Notes under the pieces: generated by a model
What the model was told of the DNA's origin: nothing
What the model saw: the letters and a program-made list of their open reading frames with translations, nothing else
The model's database searches: none
Source: Scolanthus callimorphus
Lineage: Eukaryota > Cnidaria > Anthozoa > Actiniaria > Edwardsiidae
Reading direction: 5' to 3'
Length of the DNA stretch: 64,000 bases
Assembly: GCA_033964015.1 (NCBI GenBank)
Contig: CM066919.1
Coordinates: 13,929,646 to 13,993,645, forward strand
Translations under genes and position numbers: made by a program
Part shown: piece by piece, positions 57,166 through 64,000 of the stretch
Layout of the letters: each line of letters begins with the position of its first letter
How positions within the stretch are numbered: the stretch's first letter is position 1

Positions 57166-57322
57166 TGGCTATGACTTTATCGGCGCAATATAGCACGCGT
57201 GATGTTGGTAGAGACTGAGAACGTTTGTTAAATTACGAACCGCAAGCGAGTGATTTAAAAACGTTTCGAGTGTCTCTCCCAACATCACAAGTGCTCTATT
57301 TGCCGATAAAGTCATAGAAAGT
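57166..57322. repeat. 157-bp hairpin (MITE-like)
   Basis: CTATGACTTTATCGGCGCAA through GATGTTGG is inverted as CCAACATC through TGCCGATAAAGTCATAG, arms of about 65 bases. A related piece follows at 57362 (ACTTTATCGG). Confidence 0.7.
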
Positions 57323-57537
57323 TGTGCTCTAATGCTTTAATGATATAGCGGGGGAGAATCATTACTTTATCGGTGTAATAGAGCATAGATTTGGACCAAT
57401 CAGAGCGCGCGTTATATCGTAGCTATATCAAAAGTGTAATAATTTTTTGCTTGTTTTCTCTTGGCGCGCGCACTTGGATGGCTTCCAGGCATGTTTTGCG
57501 AAGACAAGCTCAGTGAGATCACGTTTTTGCTAAATAA

Positions 57538-57864
57538 GGGAAGAGGTCAAAACACTTGTACTCGAATGGTACCCAATTTGTTCAGGGGAGGTGGTGGGTA
57601 CCGGCATCTACCCCCTTAGGTACCCAATACCCCTTTTCAGACCTCATTTTCTCAGAGCATGATCTAGGGGTACCTGTTTTGTATTGCACATATGGACTCC
57701 TCTCGCTGCGAGGAAAGCGTTGGAGCAATCACCTTTTTGATATCTATTTATTTAAGGAGATACTTGCTCCTAAAATTCAGCTCTGAGAGGTAGGTGGCTC
57801 CGGCACCTACCCCACCCCCCACAAATTGGGCACCAAGGAAGTACAGATGTTTTGACCTCTCCCC
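57538..57864. mobile_element. 327-bp Harbinger-type MITE, copy 2
   Basis: Same family as 30475-30809 and about 90% alike by eye. Ends GGGAAGAGGTCAAAAC and inverse; TAA on both sides (57535-57537 and 57865-57867). Confidence 0.75.
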
Positions 57865-57867
57865 TAA

Positions 57868-58920
57868 AGCCAGGGGCTTATAAATAAGCCTAAAATAACA
57901 ACATTTGCCTGGGTTTGAGCTTCAAATAAAAAAAAAAACTAATTCAGCCTTAAATGTACGTACGGCTCCATACTCCATTGGGACCTGATTTATATAAAAC
58001 CGGGTATAAACTAGCTGATGCCCGTGAAAAATTCACTGAAATTTAGTTTATAAACATGATTTACAGACCTTCCCTTAACATAGACCCTCCTCGCTCCATC
58101 CGCTCCATGCCGAAATAAATCTGAAGTGAGCCCCAAAATAATTTTTTTCGCACTCTTCCGTCCCTGGTGCGAAAATCACGCGCATCTCTCTTATCAAATC
58201 GTTCAAAGAACCCGCTAAAATTGAAAAACGCAAGTCTGTTACATAAAAACCCTTAGAATTTGGAATTTTTTGTCTGTACGTGTAGCATATCTCAGCAAGG
58301 ACAGAGAAGAAACAGATTTCATTTCGACTTAGCGCGTTCTGTGAGCCAAGGCAGTGGTACGTTTGTTCAAACTTGAATGAAATTTCTCTCAGCTCAAAGC
58401 TTTCGAATTAGAATTAGCCCTGCCCCTGTACAGTTATGGATGTCTATGCCTATGGCGCTTTCGGCTGTGTGAAGGAGTTTTTTTGTTAGTTTCTGTGGGA
58501 GACTTCAACATGGCGCCTTTGCTAACGCGTTCTCCTCGCTTAGAAAAGCTTGAATGAGAACTTCTGTTCACTTGATTTTTTTTAAAAATAAAAACCAAAT
58601 TCGCCAAATCCTCTCAAGCAACGTCTAGAAATGGTGTTTTATTTTTAGCTCAGCCGTTTTTCCGTAAAAGGGTGGAGAACAGAAATTTTCCTTAGCGTAT
58701 TATATACAGTGTGTTGCCCAAACTCCTGGGGGACGGTACCCAACTTCGGACACTTTGCATTTAAAGTACGGTATTTTTAAAACGTAAAAGAAATGCAAGT
58801 TTGATAGCACACGAATTAACAAACAACCAGCTATCATTCTCACTTGTCGTTCATTTTTTTACGTGCTCGACGACTTTTGATGCAGGAGAATATTTCCCAT
58901 CTAGGCAAATTCTTAGCATT
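57868..58920. other. no gene recognised
   Basis: Intergenic sequence upstream of the host gene; no frame or repeat I can name. Confidence 0.4.
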
Positions 58921-58929
58921 GTACATCTC

Positions 58930-59026
58930 GGTTTTGGCGGGAAAATAGACCAATGGGATTACACGTGACCACGTGATCACAAAGAAAGAAAAAGACTAGA
59001 CTTTTGCGGATGGGGCGTCATTTCGC
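58930..59026 (+). promoter_or_regulatory. promoter-like segment of the host gene
   Basis: A CCAAT box (ACCAATGGG near 58949) and an E-box (ACCACGTGATCAC near 58968, next to ACACGTGACC) lie within 90 bases of the ATGs at 59027 and 59033 (AAAATGGCG, good context). There is no TATA box, which suits a constitutively used host promoter. Confidence 0.45.
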
Positions 59027-59032
59027 ATGAAA

Positions 59033-59682
59033 ATGGCGCTAATACAGCTCACTCATGGAAGGAAAGTCTTTGCATTGCCGAATAATGAGCTAAGAACAGG
59101 CATCATCAGTTCCTTTTGGTGTGGAGCCATTAGGGCTTCACCTTAAAGTTTTCTCAAGCGACCCTAGTAAAGCGCCAGTGTCTGCGTGGCCTGACGCAAA
59201 TGGGAAGTTTTTAGTGTCAAATGAAAGTTTTAGAGCTGAAGTTATGGGGTTTCTTAAGGACGACGAAGACGATTTGTTCCAGCAGAACAACGTCCTACAA
59301 GCTACTACATCAAACCCAGTATCAAGGTCAACACCGAGAAGTATTCCAGCGGCTTCACGAAGAACGTACCCTTACCGACCAGCGCCAACAGGGCAGCAAA
59401 CAGTACCAGGTCTACGTCAGAGCATGCCACCCAACGCGACCTCCGCTACAGCACGAGGCAAGAAGGGGAAGGGATTGTCAAGAGATCTAATGTTTTCAAA
59501 ACCAAACATGGAACTAGATATATTGGAAGATGTCTTTCCAGTTCCTGTCAATCTCAGTGAATTGGCAGAGATCACGCCAGTGACAGTGGGAGAGGCAGTG
59601 GAAAACATGCTGAGTTATGGCGAACATCTGATCATAACAAGTAAAAAAGGCCATGTCATTCAAGACATGCCAACCACCCGAG
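59033..59682 (+). CDS. first coding exon(s) of an unrecognised host gene
   Basis: From ATG 59033 the frame reads MALIQLTHGRKVFALPNNEL and then needs a one-base shift or tiny intron near 59105-59112 to enter the long frame open to 59703. That frame has LHLKVFSSDPSKAPVSAWPD, an acidic block (LKDDEDDLFQQN), a Ser/Pro/Arg-rich linker, a basic GKKGKG segment and an acidic LDILEDVFPV. A CGAG|GTAAAG donor at 59683 ends the exon in phase 1. The composition suggests an intracellular, partly disordered protein. I recognise no domain. Confidence 0.5.
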
Positions 59683-60145
59683 GTAAAGGATACAATCATT
59701 ATTAATAAGACTTTATTATGAAAAATAAATATCAATAATCAAATTAACATCCCTGTATTGTCCATATAGGGAGTACCCTCTCCCACAGGGAGGCTTACCG
59801 CCAGTTTATTTACACACCAATGGATTCACAGACTGTTAGCTGTCATAGAATTTGGACAAGGGAGATACTTTACCCATGGGGCAATTCTTTTTTTAAAGAT
59901 GATGAAATGTGTGGTTCCAGAAAATATTCCCCCCCCCAACACACACACAAAAGGGCATTGGAAATTCCACAAGGGGTGGGGGGTGGATATTTTCTTTTTC
60001 TGGAACCACACAATGTTAATTTGATATAAAGATTATTAGAAATTCTAATAATGATATATATTCAATAATACAGGCTATGATAATATATTTGAAGAAGGTG
60101 CTTAACACTTGATGCTAGGGATGTAGCTTGATGGTTTTGTTTTAG

Positions 60146-60180
60146 ATTGGGCAGAGCATTTAAAAAAACCAAACCCCCAA
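60146..60180 (+). CDS. candidate small second exon of the host gene
   Basis: TTTTGTTTTAG is a good acceptor. The 35 bases that follow continue phase 1 from the previous exon (DWAEHLKKPNPQ) and end at CAA|GTCAGA in phase 0, which fits the next exon. The frame is also open beyond, so the end is uncertain. Confidence 0.3.
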
Positions 60181-60467
60181 GTCAGATACTACAGTGGAGG
60201 GGATACGCACCCTGGGTTGCCACACCCTGGATTCCCTGTCAATTGCTTTATTCTAAACTTTAAATGGTACTGCCCATTCCAGCTGGACACTGAGGCTATT
60301 GGGTACTGTAGTTCTGTGCTCAAAAAGAAATATCAGTTTTCATCTTGTATACTGTTTTATGCAATATTGCAATTTTGTAACTCTGATCATTTGAGAGCTT
60401 CCTATACCACTTGGTGTTTTGAAGCTATTTGCTTAGCAACTCGCTTCTTAGTCATCGCCCTCGAACT

Positions 60468-60545
60468 ATGTGACTATGTGACTATGTGACTATGTGACTA
60501 TGTGACTATGTGACTATGTGACTATGTGACTATGTGACTATGTCA
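60468..60545. repeat. 9-bp microsatellite (ACTATGTGA)n
   Basis: About 8-9 perfect copies, ending in a TATGTCACT variant. Confidence 0.95.
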
Positions 60546-61580
60546 CTTCGCGGGAATCGTCCAGCTTGCACTCCATGTTGCTCCTGTTTCTACATTGATT
60601 ATACTTCAGTCGCACAAGAATCACGGGTCATGAAGTTTCTGCCTTACAAATATTGAATTGAGCCAATCATAGCACTGCATCACCTTACCCTCCCCTCCCT
60701 CCCTTGCTATATCAATCAGTACGTCTCCCACCATCCCCTCCCTTGTATCATCATGGCATTCACTTGTTCGGCGCTGGGTATCCTGTGTCTCGTCTCGTCT
60801 CCCATCTAAGTACTTCACTTTTGCCAACACATATATACGCCACATAGGCCAATCAGTCGTCCATGTGGGACGAGCATTTTCTTCTTGGAGGTGATGTCAA
60901 TTGAGCATGCTCTCGGTATCACGTCATACATGCCCACTATCGTGTATTATTTAGGATATTTCCATTACGACAAGTAAATAAGTATGGCTAAGGTACTAAA
61001 ACGTTAACAATATTGAAGTTGCCACTGAGCATGCGCAATACATTTCTTAATTTTATTGCTACAAGCGATCAAATGATGCCAGAGCGCTTGAAAGTAACAC
61101 CTTTTCTCAGTTTTGTGCTGCATGTTTTCAACTTCGTACTGCTTTGTTCCGATCACCTAATATTCGAGGTGAATGTTTTGCGAGTTTATAGTCATGCGAT
61201 TACCCTGGGGACCAGAGGCTGAAACTCTGCCCTTTCGCGTTTGTGTTGTTCCTCGGGAACCTAAAATTTTCTCGCTACGCTCGAAAATTTCATTCTTTGG
61301 ACCTCGAGCCTCTGGTTTCCAGGTTATCATGCGATCGATCAGTTATTTAAATCGAGCGTGGAATACAGCAAACAACGGTCGAAATTAACAAAGAACTATC
61401 CATAAAAGTACAAGATATACACAAATATGGATGAAACTGAAAGGGGAAAAACATTACAGGTGAGAAATGAGAAAGAACAAGTCTAAGAAATGAGTTCCGA
61501 GATCAAAGTCTTAATCCAAGGCCGACTTTAATATTGATGTATAAATACTAAAAGTTCCTCTTCGGGTAATTGATCTACTG
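60546..61580. other. intronic sequence, no gene recognised
   Basis: Contains only short frames and an inverted pair CCTGGGGACCAGAGGCT / AGCCTCTGGTTTCCAGG at 61203-61325 that resembles a short MITE. Confidence 0.4.
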
Positions 61581-61582
61581 AG

Positions 61583-61652
61583 TGGCCGAATGGAATGATT
61601 CTCGCTCTGTAAAGTTATGGTCCGGGGTTCGAATCCCGGAATGGAAGTTTTT
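61583..61652 (+). ncRNA. degenerate tRNA-like sequence
   Basis: AGTGGCCGAATGG resembles a D arm/A box, and GGTCCGGGGTTCGAATCCC is a T arm/B box with 4 of 5 stem pairs. No proper acceptor stem is seen and a T run follows, so this is a tRNA relic or SINE head. Confidence 0.4.
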
Positions 61653-61962
61653 TTTTTTGCATTTTTCTGAAAGGCAAGTATTTTTGTGTTTTCTTACCGG
61701 ACGCGTCGTGATTAAAAAAGTCATGTTTTATTCCAAATCGATAGGGAAAGGGTAGAACTACTTCAGACAATGAAGTCTTTAATAAAAGTTGCCAGTGAGC
61801 ATATGTACAATATTTTCTGGGATTTATCGCCTGCTTTAATTAAAACCAAAATGAAAATTAACACCGCATTGCTTTAACCGGTGACGCAAACAAGTCTAAT
61901 CTCTTTTCTCATGATTAGCCCATTCATGGGAATGCTGGGAACAAGGTTATGACGGCCGGTCC

Positions 61963-62250
61963 TACATACATACATACATAAACCTTTATTTAGCCACGCT
62001 GGCCACAACAACTGAATTTACAAACATAAAAACGGCTGATTTCCATGTGGGGCGTCCTGGGGCCGGTTCCTGAAGGGTTGGATAAAGTTATCCACAGATA
62101 AAAGTTATCTGTTGTATAGGTTTTGTTCAGGATTTATCCGTTGGATAAGCGTTTATCCACCGATAACTCTTAACTGGTCTTCTAGGAACCTGCCCCTGTC
62201 CTATAAGTGCCGAAGAACATCAGCAAATAGCTTCCTGTACGCTCTGCGTA
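61963..62250 (-). mobile_element. 3' end fragment of a LINE-like element
   Basis: On minus it ends GGCTAAATAAAGGTTTATGT followed by (ATGT)n, an AATAAA signal and short-repeat tail like that of CR1/L2-type LINEs. No coding frame. Confidence 0.45.
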
Positions 62251-62299
62251 CCTATGTTTTATTATTGTAGGAACTGACTTCTGGTGTAGTCAAAAAGAG

Positions 62300-63686
62300 T
62301 GGTTACTGAAAGTGACTTCAAGATGTGGAGACCTGAGATATGGAAACACCTGTTTGAAGTGGATATCAGTGAGGATGTCTAAACTGCGGGCATACGGACT
62401 GGAGGACCAGACAGCTGATTGGTTCTCTTCTTACCTTGATGAAAGGCAACAGATTGTTTCACTCAGTGGTACGAGCTCCGAACTTGCAGATGTCCACCAC
62501 GGGGTACACAAGGCAGTATCCTAGGTCCTTTGTTATTTATTATCTTTATAAATGACCTACCACTTCACGTGCAGTCATCCGAGATAAGCATCGATCTCTA
62601 TGCAGACGATACTACACTTTCTGCTTCAACTGATTTCAAAGATGTCCAAAGCTGAAGAGCATGTTGACCTCGGCTGTGAACGATGTAGAGGGTTGGACTA
62701 ATAGCAACAAGCTGCCTCTAAATGAGACCAAAAGCAAAACTCTACTAGTCACTGGGAAACGTTTGCAAGTGCCAGCACACTCCCTTTCTGTTACAACTGC
62801 CAGCGGAAGTACCTTGGAACAATCAGATTCAGTCAGGCTCTTAGGACTCGAACTAGATGCCAAACTAAGTTTTACAGATCACATAGAGACATTATGCAAG
62901 AAAATATCAGCGCGGTTAGGTGTTTTAAATAAAGTTAGGGCGTGCTTGCCCTTAAAACAAAGAATTCTTTTTATAATTCTGTAATAAAGCCACTTTTTAG
63001 CTATGCAAGCGTTGTGTGGGTTTCGGCCAGCTCCAAAGAATGTCTTACACGTATTTTACGGTTACAAAAAAGAGCTGGTCGTATGCTTTTAAATGCAGAG
63101 CCCAGAGCAGCATCAGTTCCTATTTTAACAAACTTGAGTGGTTACCATTTTATATAGAAAGTAGGGTAATGAAGTGCGCGCTGTATTCAAGAGAACTCAA
63201 TTTGAAGTACCTGAATACATGACAGATAAATTACAATTAAATAGTTCTGTAAATAGCCGTAAGACAAGATTTTCTGGTTTAAATTTTTTAACTCCAAGGT
63301 ATAAGCGGATTACTGAAGCAGGTAGAACCTTTACTGTTACTGCAATTCAGGACTGGAACTCCCTACCTGCAAACCTTAAGAAGGAGGCAAACCTTAAATC
63401 TTTTAAAAATGCTTTACGCCGCAAGATTTTTAATGAGCAATTATCTGTCTCACATTTAATCCTTAATGTATATTTTAATTATTTTTGTATATTTTAATTT
63501 TTATATTATTCACTTTTTTATTTCTTCATTTATTGTATATACATAAATATATATATTTTAATGTTACTAGTTTTTAATTAATGTATATAGCTTGTATTTT
63601 TAGTGTTTAGAGGACCACAAGTTTATTAGTACTGTGTACTATTACGTGCCATCCTCTATAAATAAAGTTTCTATCTATCTATCTAG
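62300..63686 (+). mobile_element. 5'-truncated CR1/L2-like LINE, RT C-terminal part, frameshifted
   Basis: Reverse-transcriptase motifs occur in shifting frames: LRAYGLEDQTADWFSSYLDE, LGPLLFIIFINDLPLHV, the catalytic LYADDTTL (about 62600), LPLNETKSKTLLVT, LGLELDAKLSFTDHI, and the C-terminal ITEAGRTFTVTAIQDWNSLP with FKNALRRKIF. Changes near 62515, 62650, 62985 and 63100-63170 break it. It ends AATAAA (63661) and (TATC)n, directly at the following exon. Confidence 0.8.
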
Positions 63687-63785
63687 GAGGAAACATCTGA
63701 GGAGATTCCTAATGAGAATACAGAGGAGACCTTTGTAGTTGGTGCTCCCATTGAAGAGGCACCCACATCAAAGGAAAAACTAAAT
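63687..63785 (+). CDS. Glu-rich internal exon of the host gene
   Basis: Exactly 33 codons (99 bases) between an AG and a GTAAGT donor, phase 0 at both ends, starting EETSEEIPNENTEETFVVGA. The acceptor AG is the end of the LINE's TATC repeat. A further exon begins at 63989 after TTTTTCCAG. Confidence 0.55.
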
Positions 63786-63988
63786 GTAAGTGACCAACAA
63801 AATTGAGTAAACAACAATGTTCCTTTGTACTCTTTACTCTCACAAAACTCCTAGTATGTAGGTAAATTGTTCTTCACAGCTGTTGAACAAACGCTGAGAA
63901 CTAGCTTTTCTTTTTACTTTTTACATACTATATTGACAAAAAAAGTTAATTATCGAATTAATAATTTGATATGCTTTTCTTTTTCCAG

Positions 63989-64000
63989 GACCAACAAAAG
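63989..64000 (+). CDS. start of the next host-gene exon (partial)
   Basis: After the pyrimidine-rich acceptor TTTCTTTTTCCAG the 12 remaining bases read DQQK in phase 0. The exon continues past the window. Confidence 0.45.

Noticed and set aside
61583..61652. Functional tRNA gene
   Set aside because: T arm is present but the acceptor and anticodon stems do not form properly.

Overview
The window reads as animal nuclear DNA, most likely from an anthozoan cnidarian such as a coral. That is an inference from element composition: a Polinton with adenain-type protease and double-jelly-roll capsid genes, a THAP9/P-type transposon, GIY-YIG Penelope-like and DIRS/Ngaro-like retroelements, and dense MITEs with spliceosomal introns. 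Nothing is organised like a bacterial operon set. Only the last 5 kb looks like an ordinary host gene, and its product is not recognised.

Region 1 (1-11.06 kb) is the right-hand part of a Polinton/Maverick (adintovirus-like) element. It holds the integrase chromodomain tail, a penton-like minor capsid protein, a small basic core-like protein, the major capsid protein, a cysteine protease, a packaging ATPase split by a 3.04-kb insertion, two conserved structural-type genes and one convergent minus-strand gene. Three minisatellites follow. Several genes keep coherent protein sequence but carry one-base frameshifts, so this is either a decaying copy or an indel-rich assembly.

Region 2 (11.06-37.63 kb) is a tandem array of a ~1.54-kb satellite (three full units and one partial) broken by four insertions. 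(a) A CACTA-like element with a 3-bp AAA duplication hosts a 6.05-kb THAP/P-element with an 8-bp duplication; that P-element's second gene is hit by a Penelope-like fragment carrying a hammerhead-ribozyme-like motif. (b) A 3.4-kb foldback element contains a Harbinger-type MITE. (c) A 6.27-kb element has arms of GACAAA-rich repeats, an 8-bp duplication and two inner MITEs. (d) A 1.3-kb segment is of unknown type. Because the satellite gives the uninterrupted target, the ends and duplications of (a) and (c) can be read directly.

Region 3 (37.6-48.1 kb) has a tRNA-derived SINE dimer with a 14-bp target duplication, tandem repeats, and a broken DIRS/Ngaro-like element (SGNH hydrolase, RT, RNase H, tyrosine recombinase, split direct repeats) with a 9-bp-TSD MULE-like insertion in a minisatellite.

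Region 4 (48.1-58.9 kb) is repeat-rich: a putative membrane-anchored Pro/Gln/Thr-rich gene on the minus strand, a second 127-bp array carrying TGACGTCA palindromes, GC-hairpin repeats and MITEs. Region 5 (58.9-64 kb) has a promoter-like segment, exons of an unrecognised host gene, and CR1/L2-like LINE fragments in its intron, one ending directly at a splice acceptor.
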